The notes below the pieces were generated by a model. That model was given only the letters and a program-made list of their open reading frames with translations. It did no database searches and was not told the DNA's origin. A program made the translations under genes and the position numbers. Shown piece after piece: positions 43,548 to 53,203 of a stretch of 64,000 nt of DNA (position 1 is the first letter of the stretch; each line of letters begins with the position of its first letter). Origin of the DNA: Acidaminobacter sp. JC074 (GTDB lineage Bacteria > Bacillota > Clostridia > Peptostreptococcales > Acidaminobacteraceae); NCBI RefSeq assembly GCF_022496765.1, contig NZ_VANV01000018.1, positions 62,001-126,000 of the forward strand, in the 5' to 3' direction.

Positions 43548-44925
43548 ATTTCATTACATGTCCAAAAAGTTCTTCATCTGTAGGAATGACTTCTGGGATT
43601 GGCTTAGATACCCAAGTTACATTGATAAAATGCTTGTATGAGATGTTCTCAGATGAGATATTGCCACCCCATGAACCACAACCTAAAGTCAATGTAAAAG
43701 GCATACCGTTGTCCCAGTTACCACTGTTACCATAACATTGTGGTTGTCTGATCATAACACGGCTTGTCTTTGTCTTTAATCCGATTTCTTTAACTCTTTC
43801 TTCATCTGTTGTATGAAGACCACACGAGTGACCAGATCCTTGATAGCCTGTGATTTCATTCACTCTATCGATAGCAGCATCAAAATTCTCAGCTTTATAA
43901 ACTGTTAAAACGACTGACATCTTCTCGCCTGAGAATGGATAATCACTACCAACACCATCTTCTTCAACCATTAAGAAAGAAGTACCTTCTTTAACTTTTA
44001 ACTTTGCCATCTCAGCAATTTTATCAGCTGGTTGAGCAATAACATGTCTGTTTAAATGACCATCTACCCATAGCGTATTTTGAATCATAGTCTTTTCTTC
44101 AGCATTCGCTAGGTGACCACCAACATTTTGTAATGCTTCAAGTAACTCATTGTAAACTGATTCTACAACCACAATCGAGTTTTCTGAAGAACAAGAAGTT
44201 GCAAAGTCAAATGTCTTAGATGCCATAATTTTCGCAGCTGCATCGTTTAAATCAGCTGTTTCATCTACAATAACAACAGCATTACCAGCACCCACACCAT
44301 ATGCAGGTGTACCAGATGAATAAGCTGCCTTTACCATACCTGAACCACCTGTTGCTACTACAAGATCACATTGTGACATCAACTCACTTGATAGTTCCAT
44401 TGAAGGTTGATCGATAGCGATTAATAAATCTTCAGGTGCATCGTATTTTCTTAAAGCATCTCTCATAATTTCTACAATACGTGTATTTGTTTTTTTCGTT
44501 CTTGGATGAGGTGCAAATACAATGGCATTTTTACCTTTGATAGCATTCATTGCCTTAATAACTGGTGTTGCTTCAGGATTTGTACAAGGTACCAAAGCAC
44601 CAATTACACCTACAGGTTTTGCAATCTTGTACAAACCTCTTTTTTCATCTTCTTCGATAATACCAACTGATTTCTCACCAAGCATGTCTCTTAAGTTACC
44701 ACGAACTTTTTTCTGTAACTTAACATACTTGCCTTGGTAATTTCCTAATTGTGATTCTTCAACTGCTAGTTTTGCAAGTTCTTCAGAGTTTTCTTCTTTA
44801 ACAATTTCCCACGCAATCGCTCTTACAAGTGTATCAATTTGCTCTTGTGAGTAATCTGCAATCTCATTCATTGCCACTCTGCCTCGTTCAATTAAACCAG
44901 CAATCATTTGCTTTTCATTAGACAT
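43546..44925 (-). CDS. CoA-acylating aldehyde dehydrogenase (SauS/EutE type) in the iol operon
   Basis: A 459-residue enzyme of the CoA-acylating aldehyde dehydrogenase family. The nucleophile is Cys245 in FATSCSSENS; VPCTNPEATPV and VGAGNAVVIVD are typical of EutE/AdhE-N and the sulfoacetaldehyde dehydrogenase SauS. It is the last gene of the iol operon, 8 bases after iolG. Canonical operons have IolA, a methylmalonate-semialdehyde dehydrogenase of about 487 residues, for the final malonate-semialdehyde step; no IolA is present here. This enzyme probably replaces it, forming malonyl-CoA or, with decarboxylation, acetyl-CoA. Substrate inferred from context only. Confidence 0.85.
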   Translation of the reverse strand: MSNEKQMIAGLIERGRVAMNEIADYSQEQIDTLVRAIAWEIVKEENSEELAKLAVEESQLGNYQGKYVKLQKKVRGNLRDMLGEKSVGIIEEDEKRGLYKIAKPVGVIGALVPCTNPEATPVIKAMNAIKGKNAIVFAPHPRTKKTNTRIVEIMRDALRKYDAPEDLLIAIDQPSMELSSELMSQCDLVVATGGSGMVKAAYSSGTPAYGVGAGNAVVIVDETADLNDAAAKIMASKTFDFATSCSSENSIVVVESVYNELLEALQNVGGHLANAEEKTMIQNTLWVDGHLNRHVIAQPADKIAEMAKLKVKEGTSFLMVEEDGVGSDYPFSGEKMSVVLTVYKAENFDAAIDRVNEITGYQGSGHSCGLHTTDEERVKEIGLKTKTSRVMIRQPQCYGNSGNWDNGMPFTLTLGCGSWGGNISSENISYKHFINVTWVSKPIPEVIPTDEELFGHVMK

Positions 44926-44933
44926 TTTGCCTC

Positions 44934-45944
44934 CTATTTAATTTCACTAATTTTAACCGGTCTGCCTTCTAACAATGACTTTTTAGCTGCTAAGCCAATC
45001 AATACTGGCGCTAAACCATCATTTGCGTTAACAGGTACTTGAGTATCATTTTCAATTGCCTCAACAAAACATTTAAGTTCATCAGCAAAAGATTGCATGT
45101 ATCTTTCTAAGAAGAAATAAAGTGGCTTTTCACCTTTTACACCATCTTTTGTAGAGATAACTGCTGTCGAACTAGAATCGTTAGAAACAGCTACAGCACC
45201 TTTTGAACCAAATACTTCTGCTCTTTGATCATAACCATAAGCCGCTTCACGACTGTTATCGATCACAGCTAAAGCACCATTTTCTAACTTCATCGTCACA
45301 ATTGCTGTATCAATATCACCTGCTTCACCAATTGCTGGATCAACTAAAACATTGCCATAGGCATGTACTTCTACGACTTCAGAACCAGATAAGTAACGTA
45401 CCATATCAAAGTCATGAATGGTCATATCTAAAAACAAACCGCCGGATACTTTTACATACTCAGCTGGTGGTGCTTCTGGATCTCTAGATGTAATCTTAAT
45501 GATATGCGGTTCACCTACAACACCGTCTTTAACTGCTTGTCTGACTGCTCTAAAGTTATGGTCAAATCTTCTGTTAAAACCAACTTGGTACTTAACACCC
45601 GCTTTTTCCACTGCTTTTAAAACGGCATCAATTCTATCTAAATCATGATCGATTGGCTTTTCACAGAATACATGTTTACCTGCTTCAACAGCTTCAACAG
45701 AAATAGATGAATGTGTATCTGTAGATGAACAAACTAAAACTGCTTCAATTTCATCATCTTCAAGAATTTTATGATAATCCTCATAAACATTTTCAATACC
45801 CATTTCTTTCGCCCAAGCTCTTGTTTGGTCATTTAAAAACGGATCAGCAATCGCCTTCACTACAGCAGAAGGCACATACTTTGTGATACTCTCACCATGA
45901 ACCTTACCAATTCTTCCTGCGCCAATAATACCTACTTTTAACAT
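44934..45944 (-). CDS. iolG: Myo-inositol 2-dehydrogenase
   Basis: A 336-residue Gfo/Idh/MocA oxidoreductase. The NAD loop is GAGRIG at 8-13; Lys96 in FCEKPID is the conserved lysine, and FLDMTIHDFDMVRYL carries the Asp/His pair of inositol dehydrogenase. It oxidises myo-inositol to scyllo-inosose (2-keto-myo-inositol), the first step of the pathway. AGGAGG precedes ATG 45944; the gene is 8 bases after iolE. Confidence 0.92.
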   Translation of the reverse strand: MLKVGIIGAGRIGKVHGESITKYVPSAVVKAIADPFLNDQTRAWAKEMGIENVYEDYHKILEDDEIEAVLVCSSTDTHSSISVEAVEAGKHVFCEKPIDHDLDRIDAVLKAVEKAGVKYQVGFNRRFDHNFRAVRQAVKDGVVGEPHIIKITSRDPEAPPAEYVKVSGGLFLDMTIHDFDMVRYLSGSEVVEVHAYGNVLVDPAIGEAGDIDTAIVTMKLENGALAVIDNSREAAYGYDQRAEVFGSKGAVAVSNDSSSTAVISTKDGVKGEKPLYFFLERYMQSFADELKCFVEAIENDTQVPVNANDGLAPVLIGLAAKKSLLEGRPVKISEIK

Positions 45945-45952
45945 AATGCCTC

Positions 45953-46855
45953 CTATAATCCTGTCTTTTCTCTGATGAAATCTCTTGCTTTTAGTGCGTA
46001 TTCTAGTGGGTTTGCAATTGCAGGATCTTGCTCAGCTTCTACAACCATCCAACCTTCATAGTCATGTTTTGAAAGTACATCAAAAGTATGGTCAAAAGAA
46101 ATCACGCCATCGCCTGGTACTGTAAACACACCTGCTTTAACACCTTTTAGGAATGACCATTTCTCTTTTTTTAATTTATCTAAAACATCTTGTCTAACAT
46201 CTTTTAAATGTACATGAATAATTCTGTCCTTGTAAGTATCGATGATATGATCTACAGAAGCTTGACTACCTTCAGAGAAATACATGTGGCCTGTGTCAAA
46301 CAATAAGTAAACATCATCATTTGTCATGGTCATATACTTTTCAACTTCTTCAGGTGTTTGTACGCCTGTACCCATATGATGATGGATAGATACTTTCATA
46401 CCTTTTTCTTCAGCTAACTTAGCCAGTTTGTTGTAACCATTCGCGAGATTTTTCCATTCTTCATCTGTGAAAACGGGTTTTTCATCAAAAATTGGCTTAT
46501 CTAATCCCTGAATACTATGACCTTGCTCAGAACAACCGATAACCTTAGCACCCATGGCATGAAGAAAATCTCTATGTGCAACAAAGGCGTCTAATGTTTC
46601 CTGTTCAGGTTTTGTTGTAAAGAAGGTAGAAAACCATGCATTACAAATCTGAACGCCTCTTAAATCCAAGGCTTTTTTCAGTTCATCTGTATCTGTTGGA
46701 TACTTGTTACCAACTTCACTACCTGTAAAACCAGCTAAAGCCATTTCACTCACACATTGCTCAAATGTGTTTTCTCTACCCAACTCAGGTAGATCGTCAT
46801 TAGTCCATGCAATTGGCGCTATACCTAGCTTTACACGATCTTTGTTCATCTTCAT
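45953..46855 (-). CDS. iolE: Inosose dehydratase
   Basis: A 300-residue TIM-barrel protein of the xylose-isomerase-like family. It begins [19 protein letters not shown], the IolE signature, and holds metal ligands in [26 protein letters not shown] and VVEAEQDP. It removes water from 2-keto-myo-inositol to give 3D-(3,5/4)-trihydroxycyclohexane-1,2-dione. It lies between iolD and iolG in the operon. Confidence 0.93.
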   Translation of the reverse strand: MKMNKDRVKLGIAPIAWTNDDLPELGRENTFEQCVSEMALAGFTGSEVGNKYPTDTDELKKALDLRGVQICNAWFSTFFTTKPEQETLDAFVAHRDFLHAMGAKVIGCSEQGHSIQGLDKPIFDEKPVFTDEEWKNLANGYNKLAKLAEEKGMKVSIHHHMGTGVQTPEEVEKYMTMTNDDVYLLFDTGHMYFSEGSQASVDHIIDTYKDRIIHVHLKDVRQDVLDKLKKEKWSFLKGVKAGVFTVPGDGVISFDHTFDVLSKHDYEGWMVVEAEQDPAIANPLEYALKARDFIREKTGL

Positions 46856-46874
46856 TTCACATTCCTCCTGAAGT

Positions 46875-48788
46875 TTAATATTTTCTTGCTTTCTTTAACT
46901 CATTTATCATGTCAACATGTGACTTTTCTATGGATGCCTTCTTTGATACTTCAGGAACCCCAACATGCCACCATGCACCATAACCGTTTGTCATTGTTTT
47001 TGGTAATACTTTTACATCAATTAGAGTAGAAACTGTCTGTTTTTTTGAATCCTCAATGGCTGCATAGAACTCTTCTTCACTAGCCACAGAATATGTTTTA
47101 CATCCATAACCTTCTGCTACTTTTGCAAAATCAATTGGCACAAGACCGCCTGTTAAACCATCTTCTTCTCTGTATCTAAACTCTGTACCAAAAGAGCCCA
47201 TACCATTTGACATTTGAAGGTTGTTGATACAACCGAATGCCATATTATCAAATAAGACGATGTTGATCTTTTGTCTTTCCTGGATACTTGTAACAAGCTC
47301 AGAATGTAACATCATAAAGGATCCATCACCAACCATGGCATAAACTTCTTGATTAGGAGCAGCTAGCTTAACACCTAATGCACCTGACACTTCATATCCC
47401 ATACATGAGTAACCATACTCCATGTTGTAGGTGTTTGCCTTTTTTGGTCTCCATACTCTTTGTAAACAGCCAGGTAAAGAGCCAGATGCACCAACTACGA
47501 TGGCATCATCATCCAAGTACTTATCTAAAATGCCTAAGGCCTTTGTCTGTGTTAAACAAGATTTAGTTTGCTCATAAAACTCTTCAAGTACATGATCTAA
47601 ATGACCTGCTACTTCAGCAGTGAAGTCCTCTGTATAAGTAACAGAAAATAACCTCTCTAATTCTTCTTTCCAAGCCTCTTTAGCTTTTTTAATATCATCT
47701 GTGTAAGACGACTCATAACCACTTAACTTATCTGATAAGGCTTCTAATGTTGCCTTTGCATCACCTACTAAACGCGTAGCCCCCATTTTATAAGCATCAA
47801 ATTTAGAGACATTTATGGTTAAAATTTCTGCACCTGCAAACAAAGACTTAGAAGCAGTTGTAAAGTCAGTTAGCCTAGTTCCAAGAGCTATAACAAGGTC
47901 TGCATCTTTTGCTATGGCATTAGCAGCTGAGTTACCAGTTACACCAATACCACCTAAGTTGTAGACTTCATCATATGGTAAAGCACTTTTACCAGCTTGA
48001 GTTTCACCAAATGGTATCTTAAACTTTTCGCAGAACGCTTTTAAAGTAGAAGCTGCTTCAGAGTATCTTACGCCACCACCACAAACGATGATTGGTTTCT
48101 TCTTTGATTTGATAAGCTCTACAGCTTTGTTTAAAGCTTCATCTGATGGTTTTACCCTATCAAGACTGTGAACCATTTTTTCGAAGAAGTACTCTGGAAA
48201 ATCATAGGCTTCTGCTTGAACATCCTGCGGAAGACAAATGGTAACCGCACCAGTATCAGCAGGATCTGTTAAAACTCTCATTGCATTAACCATAGCAGAC
48301 ATCAACTGCTCTGGTCTATTTATTCTATCCCAGTATTTAGATACTGGTTTAAATGCATCATTTGTAGATATCGATAAATCATGAGGTTGCTCAATTTGTT
48401 GTAAGACTGGATCTGGTTGGCGCGTTGCAAACACATCACCAGGCAAAAAAAGTGTTGGTATAGAATTGGCACTTGCCGTAGCAGCCGCTGTTACCATATT
48501 AGCTGCCCCCGGTCCTACTGAAGAGGTACACGCATAGATTCTTCGTCTATGACTTTGCTTTGCAAAGGCAACTGCCGCTTGAGCCATACCTTGTTCATTT
48601 CTTCCTTGATGCACCACTAGATCACCAGGGTCTTCTTCTAAAGCTTGGCCAAGGCCCATTACATTACCATGACCAAAGATGGTAAATACACCTTGAACAA
48701 ATTTTTCTTCTTTACCATCTAAAGATATATATTGTTGATTTAAAAATTTCACAAGTGCTTGTGCAACTGTTAATTTAATAGTCGTCAT
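46875..48788 (-). CDS. iolD: 3D-(3,5/4)-trihydroxycyclohexane-1,2-dione hydrolase
   Basis: A 637-residue ThDP-dependent enzyme. [16 protein letters not shown] at the N-terminus, ThDP-binding [14 protein letters not shown] and the following [17 protein letters not shown] are typical of IolD. It hydrolyses the cyclic dione ring to 5-deoxy-D-glucuronate. The gene begins 3 bases after the iolB stop region. The length matches the family. Confidence 0.95.
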   Translation of the reverse strand: MTTIKLTVAQALVKFLNQQYISLDGKEEKFVQGVFTIFGHGNVMGLGQALEEDPGDLVVHQGRNEQGMAQAAVAFAKQSHRRRIYACTSSVGPGAANMVTAAATASANSIPTLFLPGDVFATRQPDPVLQQIEQPHDLSISTNDAFKPVSKYWDRINRPEQLMSAMVNAMRVLTDPADTGAVTICLPQDVQAEAYDFPEYFFEKMVHSLDRVKPSDEALNKAVELIKSKKKPIIVCGGGVRYSEAASTLKAFCEKFKIPFGETQAGKSALPYDEVYNLGGIGVTGNSAANAIAKDADLVIALGTRLTDFTTASKSLFAGAEILTINVSKFDAYKMGATRLVGDAKATLEALSDKLSGYESSYTDDIKKAKEAWKEELERLFSVTYTEDFTAEVAGHLDHVLEEFYEQTKSCLTQTKALGILDKYLDDDAIVVGASGSLPGCLQRVWRPKKANTYNMEYGYSCMGYEVSGALGVKLAAPNQEVYAMVGDGSFMMLHSELVTSIQERQKINIVLFDNMAFGCINNLQMSNGMGSFGTEFRYREEDGLTGGLVPIDFAKVAEGYGCKTYSVASEEEFYAAIEDSKKQTVSTLIDVKVLPKTMTNGYGAWWHVGVPEVSKKASIEKSHVDMINELKKARKY

Positions 48789-48791
48789 TCT

Positions 48792-49583
48792 TTACTCCTT
48801 CTCAGGCCAAATTTTTACATCTGAATCCAATAACCATACATGATCTTCATCATCTACACGCTCTGTCCATGGGTTGTTATCCAAGTGACGAATCATCCAG
48901 CAGTAATACATGGCATAACCAGGCGCTGTTGTTTGAGGATGTACAAGTCCTCCTGGAATAGCAGACATGGAGTTGTCTGTAATCTTATGAACATCTTCTC
49001 CAATGATTGAACAACCAAAACCTTGCGGTTTATTGAATCTATAGTAGTAGATTTCTGGTTGCGGATGATGATGCGGTGGATACGATGACCATTTACCAGG
49101 ATAGTTAATAACTTCTCCCATGACCATATTAGAATAAGGTGCGTTCTTATAGTCAAAGACAGTTCTTACAACTCTTCTAGATGTATCGCCTAGAACGCCG
49201 TCACCAAATACATCTGACGTGCAATCTTCTGGTTTATAAAACTTAGAATCAAACTCACGGTCATTGGTTGTCTTTTGAACAAGAACTTCAGCCGTTTCTA
49301 GAGCTTTCAATACAACTTTTTTTGACTTGCACACATGTAAACATGTAGGATCTTCGTCAAACAAAGATGATCTAGAAGCTTTCACTCGATTATCTTCATA
49401 TGTAAACTCAAGTCTTCCAGCCATTATAAGAACTGCAACTTCTTTTTCAGATTCCTCGATAGTCAAAGTTTCATTTTCTGACATCTTATATACATCTACA
49501 TCCATCAGCATGTCGCTGTGTAATCCATCCATTTCAGATAAGATGTTTCTGCCATGTGTAATGGCATCTAATTTTCTAAGCAT
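48792..49583 (-). CDS. iolB: 5-deoxy-glucuronate isomerase
   Basis: A 263-residue bicupin. The metal-binding cluster YPPHHHPQPEIYYYRF with histidines and a glutamate, followed by HPQTTAPGYAMYYCWMIRH, is diagnostic of IolB. It converts 5-deoxy-glucuronate to 2-deoxy-5-keto-D-gluconate. It overlaps iolJ by 8 bases, with GGAGGCG as ribosome site inside the upstream gene. Confidence 0.95.
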   Translation of the reverse strand: MLRKLDAITHGRNILSEMDGLHSDMLMDVDVYKMSENETLTIEESEKEVAVLIMAGRLEFTYEDNRVKASRSSLFDEDPTCLHVCKSKKVVLKALETAEVLVQKTTNDREFDSKFYKPEDCTSDVFGDGVLGDTSRRVVRTVFDYKNAPYSNMVMGEVINYPGKWSSYPPHHHPQPEIYYYRFNKPQGFGCSIIGEDVHKITDNSMSAIPGGLVHPQTTAPGYAMYYCWMIRHLDNNPWTERVDDEDHVWLLDSDVKIWPEKE

Positions 49584-50415
49584 TTTCGCCTCCTAAAATT
49601 CTCATTTTATGCATGACCACTTGTTCAACTTGTTTCATAGGTTCCTTAAATAACTTGATCCTATCAAACTCAAGTGGATTTTTATTAAACTCATCTCTCA
49701 TTGTGTGACCAAAAGCCATCCTGATAGCTGTACCAATATTGACTTTGCAAATACCTTTAGACGACAGCTTCTTAAGATCAGAATCTTTTACACCTGTAGA
49801 ACCATGAAGTACAAGAGGTACATGGGTCATGGCTTCTATTTGTTCTAAAAGTTCATACTGTATAACAGCTTCTTGTTCTGTCATCCTATGAAGGGTCCCT
49901 ATAGCAACAGCAAGAGCATCTACACCTGTTTTTTCAAAGAAAAGCTGAGCTTCGGAAGGATCAGTATATGAAGCATTTGAGTTTAGAGCTGGGTCACTGT
50001 ATCCAACGGATCCTATCTCACCTTCCACACTCGCGCCATACTTACTCGCCAGGTCTACAACTGCCTTTGTATTTCTAATGTTTTCCTCTAGCGGTAATGC
50101 TGAACCATCATACATAACTGATGAAAAACCAGCTTCTAAAGCTTTCTTTACAACTTCTATGGTCTTACCATGGTCTAAGTGAACCACAACAGGTACTTTT
50201 GCCTTTTCTGCAATTTCTATCAACATTTTACCAAGGATCTTAATGGGCATATGATTGATAGCATCAACATTTGTCATTAAGATAACTGGTAAGTTTAACT
50301 TTTCAGAAGCTTTAACCACACTAATGGCATCCTCATAGCCATAAACATTGAAACCTGCTATTGCGTATTTATTCTTATAAGCTTCTTTGAGGATTTCTTT
50401 TAGTGTAACTAACAT
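49576..50415 (-). CDS. iolJ: 2-deoxy-5-keto-gluconate 6-phosphate aldolase (class II)
   Basis: A 279-residue class II aldolase close to fructose-bisphosphate aldolase. Zinc ligands are in VVHLDHGKT and in VLHGSTGV; SVEGEIGSVG is the conserved loop. Position in the iol operon points to IolJ, which splits DKGP to dihydroxyacetone phosphate and malonate semialdehyde, rather than to glycolysis. The start follows AGGAGGAG. Confidence 0.9.
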   Translation of the reverse strand: MLVTLKEILKEAYKNKYAIAGFNVYGYEDAISVVKASEKLNLPVILMTNVDAINHMPIKILGKMLIEIAEKAKVPVVVHLDHGKTIEVVKKALEAGFSSVMYDGSALPLEENIRNTKAVVDLASKYGASVEGEIGSVGYSDPALNSNASYTDPSEAQLFFEKTGVDALAVAIGTLHRMTEQEAVIQYELLEQIEAMTHVPLVLHGSTGVKDSDLKKLSSKGICKVNIGTAIRMAFGHTMRDEFNKNPLEFDRIKLFKEPMKQVEQVVMHKMRILGGENA

Positions 50416-50423
50416 GGCTCCTC

Positions 50424-51431
50424 CTAACTTTCATCTTCTTTAACAGTCTTTATAAATGATAAGAGCATTTCCTCAGATGGCATGGCATCTGAACAAGAAT
50501 GGCTAGATACCAACATAGCAGCTGCTGCACTACCGCATTCCAAACTTTCTGATACAGACATGCCTTTCATTAAGAAATGAATAAATGAAGATGCATAAGC
50601 ATCACCACCGCCAAATGATTTGAGAAGTTTAGCAGGAAAAGGTTTTACCATATGCTCTAAACCATCACATGTATAGCCAACCGAACCTTCCTTACCATGT
50701 TTGACAACAACAATCTTCGCCTTGTAATCAAACCACCTGTTGGCAGTTACTTTATCATCCTTATTGTCTGGGTCTACTATTCTCTCACATAGATCAAATT
50801 CTTCTCTTGAACCAATAATGATGTCTGATACCTTGGCTACCATTGAATAGTAAACCGATGTATTGTCTATATGTTTCCATGAGTAAGGCCTGTAGTCTAT
50901 ATCAAAGATGATGATGACCTTATGTTTTAAAGCATATTCTATGGCCTTCATGACAGCTTCTCTTGATGGTGATTGAGAAAGTGCTGTACCTGATACTAAA
51001 ATACACTTTGCTTTTTTTATATATGATTCCTTTATATCTTTAGGATGTAGCTTTAAATCTGCCACATTGTCCCTGTACATTAAAATACTAGATTCTGTAG
51101 GGCTTTTAATCTCTGTAAAGGCAAGTCCCATAGGAGCGCCTGAATTGTCTATTGTGATACCACTTGTATCGATACCTTCAGCCTTAAAATAGTTTAGGGC
51201 AAATCGACCTAGTTGATCGTCAGAGACACGACCGATGAATCCGACCTTTCTACCAAGCCTTGCCATACCGATGGCAATATTAGCAGGTGAACCACCAACA
51301 TATTTTGTAAAAGTTTCTGACTCTTCTAACGGTCTATGAATTTTGTTGGCATTAAGATCAATACCGATTCGACCAATGGGAATGATGTCAATGGCCTTCT
51401 TTTCTGGAAAAACTAACTCACATGTTTTCAC
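50424..51431 (-). CDS. iolC: 5-dehydro-2-deoxygluconokinase
   Basis: A 335-residue PfkB-family kinase. DIIPIGRIGIDLNAN and GGSPANIAIGMARLG at the N-terminus and SFGGGDAYASSFIHFL (with the catalytic Asp) at the C-terminus match IolC. It phosphorylates 2-deoxy-5-keto-gluconate. It is the first gene of the iol operon. The start codon appears to be GTG at 51431 after AAGGGG. IolR-type repeats lie in its leader and promoter. Confidence 0.93.
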   Translation of the reverse strand: MKTCELVFPEKKAIDIIPIGRIGIDLNANKIHRPLEESETFTKYVGGSPANIAIGMARLGRKVGFIGRVSDDQLGRFALNYFKAEGIDTSGITIDNSGAPMGLAFTEIKSPTESSILMYRDNVADLKLHPKDIKESYIKKAKCILVSGTALSQSPSREAVMKAIEYALKHKVIIIFDIDYRPYSWKHIDNTSVYYSMVAKVSDIIIGSREEFDLCERIVDPDNKDDKVTANRWFDYKAKIVVVKHGKEGSVGYTCDGLEHMVKPFPAKLLKSFGGGDAYASSFIHFLMKGMSVSESLECGSAAAAMLVSSHSCSDAMPSEEMLLSFIKTVKEDES

Positions 51432-51452
51432 AATTTACCCCTTTCAAGTGTA

Positions 51453-51550
51453 ACTTTTGGTTATATCATTGGTATTTCTTTGTGATTTAAGTGCTCGTAG
51501 AGCATCTTTTGAGTATCTTTTGATTATATATTAACATTTCATCTTGTAAA
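51453..51550 (-). promoter_or_regulatory. iol promoter with IolR-type tandem 11-mer operators
   Basis: TTTACA (51545-51550) and TATAAT (51523-51528) are 16 bases apart on the minus strand. Two contiguous 11-mers at 51516-51526 and 51505-51515 match the Bacillus IolR consensus WRAYCAADARD at 11 and 10 positions; the first overlaps the -10 box. A third perfect 11-mer lies at 51453-51463 and a 10/11 match at 51478-51488. All point the same way. Repression by the divergent DeoR-family protein is strongly suggested. Confidence 0.75.
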
Positions 51551-51648
51551 AAACAATAACTTTTTCTATAATAGTATTAAGAAACTTTTCAGAACACTAA
51601 TTGAAGAAAAATAAGTTATAAATTACTAAAAATCCGGAGGACTAGAAA

Positions 51649-52407
51649 TTGAAATTAGAGAGAATAAACAGTATAAAGAAATACCTTATTGAACATGAAA
51701 CAGCATCCCTTGATAAACTGTGTGAAGTATTTAATGTCTCCAAGAATACCATCCGGCGTGATGTTGCTGAACTTGAATCACTTAACATCGTAAAAAAAGT
51801 TTATGGGGGTGTTACCCTTAATAGAAAAGAAGAAACCATTCCTTTTCAACAACGTAAAGAGCAAAATGTATCTGCCAAAACAGAAATAGGCCGACTTGCA
51901 AGCGAACTGATCCAAGAAGGCGACATCATCTTTATTGATTCAGGTTCAACGACTGTTGCACTTATTCCCTTCTTAAAATACAAGGAAAATGTTACTGTTG
52001 TTACACACAGCTTAAGCGCTATTAATGAAGTGTCTAAACTACAAAACTTAACCTTAATTTCAACAGGTGGTTTTCATCAAAGAAAAACAAATTCCTTTGC
52101 AGGTATCTCTACTATTGAGTTTTTAAAGAATCTGAATATCTCAAAGGCCTTTATGGCTACAACAGGTGTTTCTATAGAAAAAGGTGTTACCAATACCACT
52201 TATCTAGAAGCGGAAATAAAAAAGACACTGATAGAAATCAGTGAAACTATTATTTTAATGTCTGATAAAAGTAAGTTCGAAAAATCTTCATTTATGAGAT
52301 ATTGTGATCTAGACCAGATAAACTACTTTATAAGTGACGAAGAGCCACCTCAATCTTTTCTAGATTACTTTAAGCAACATTCAATCATATGTAAATATCC
52401 AGAATAA
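51649..52407 (+). CDS. iolR: DeoR-family repressor of inositol catabolism
   Basis: A 252-residue DeoR-family regulator. The winged helix is residues 1-57 (RINSIKKYLIEHETASLDKL, then NVSKNTIRRDVAELE). The C-terminal sugar-phosphate-sensing domain contains GDIIFIDSGSTTVALIPFL and VTNTTYLEAEIKK. It is divergent from iolC and surrounded by IolR-type 11-mers. In Bacillus the inducer is the phosphorylated pathway intermediate DKGP. The start codon is TTG at 51649 with CGGAGGA upstream. Confidence 0.9.
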   Translation: MKLERINSIKKYLIEHETASLDKLCEVFNVSKNTIRRDVAELESLNIVKKVYGGVTLNRKEETIPFQQRKEQNVSAKTEIGRLASELIQEGDIIFIDSGSTTVALIPFLKYKENVTVVTHSLSAINEVSKLQNLTLISTGGFHQRKTNSFAGISTIEFLKNLNISKAFMATTGVSIEKGVTNTTYLEAEIKKTLIEISETIILMSDKSKFEKSSFMRYCDLDQINYFISDEEPPQSFLDYFKQHSIICKYPE

Positions 52408-52412
52408 GTACT

Positions 52413-52438
52413 AAGCCATTCATAGAGTGGCTTTTCTT
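52413..52438 (+). terminator. Probable terminator after iolR
   Basis: AAGCCA/TGGCTT arms (52413-52418 and 52428-52433) with a 9-base loop are followed by TTCTTTA. The stem is short. Confidence 0.55.
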
Positions 52439-52483
52439 TATGCATTTAGGAATATAAGTTATAATGTTATAAAGGAGGCATAT

Positions 52484-53179
52484 ATGTATATAGAAGTTGA
52501 TGAGAAAATATTTGAGTTATTTCCTGAAACACAAATCGGGATTGTAAAACTGCATTACCAGCCAGGTCAGGCTAAAGACACTGAATCACTACTTATGGAA
52601 TATGAGAACCTTGCCAGACAGATCCATACAAGTCCACTACTAGAAATTGGTGAACTCTCTCAGTGGCGTACGACATATAAGACTTTGAATGTTAAAAAAG
52701 GTGTTAGAGTATCTGTTGAGTCACTTTTAAAGCGTGTCATTAAAGACAAGAAGCTACCAAACATCAACCCACTTGTTGATATTTATAACTGTGTTTCACT
52801 CAAGTATGCCCTACCTTTAGGTGGAGAAGATTTGAGTGCTGTTAAGGGCAACATACACTTAACCCTGGCTGATGGGAATGAGTCCTTTACCACAATAGGT
52901 TCTGATATCAATGAACCACCCGAAAAAGACGAAATCGTTTATAAAGACGATTTGGGTTGTTTATGTAGAAGATGGAACTGGCGTGAAGCAGACAGGACTA
53001 AGTTAACTGATCAAACACAAGACGCGATCATCGTTTTTGAGGTTCTATCGAAAGCTTACAGACCAATTTTAATAAAAGCTATGAGCCATTTCGAGGAACT
53101 TGCCAAATCCTATCTTAATGCATCAACTAGAGCTAAGATATTAGAGGTTCATGATAGACGAATGATGCTTGACGATTAA
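52484..53179 (+). CDS. B3/B4 tRNA-binding-domain protein
   Basis: A 231-residue stand-alone B3/B4 domain, the editing-type fold of phenylalanyl-tRNA synthetase beta chain. NINPLVDIYNCVSLKYALPLGGEDL and the later region with RWNWREADRTKLT are characteristic of this family. Homologues may deacylate mischarged tRNA or act on free amino acids; this is not settled. ATG 52484 follows AAAGGAGG; the ORF could open 57 bases upstream without a ribosome site. The promoter of the next gene overlaps its stop. Confidence 0.82.
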   Translation: MYIEVDEKIFELFPETQIGIVKLHYQPGQAKDTESLLMEYENLARQIHTSPLLEIGELSQWRTTYKTLNVKKGVRVSVESLLKRVIKDKKLPNINPLVDIYNCVSLKYALPLGGEDLSAVKGNIHLTLADGNESFTTIGSDINEPPEKDEIVYKDDLGCLCRRWNWREADRTKLTDQTQDAIIVFEVLSKAYRPILIKAMSHFEELAKSYLNASTRAKILEVHDRRMMLDD

Positions 53180-53203
53180 GGCTAGGCTCTATACAATATA
53201 CTT
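53169..53203 (+). promoter_or_regulatory. Promoter for a leaderless tetR transcript
   Basis: TTGACG (53169-53174) and TACAAT (53192-53197) are 17 bases apart. Only six bases separate the -10 from ATG 53204, so transcription would start at the ATG. No ribosome site precedes the gene. The -35 lies within the last codons of the B3/B4 gene. Confidence 0.55.
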
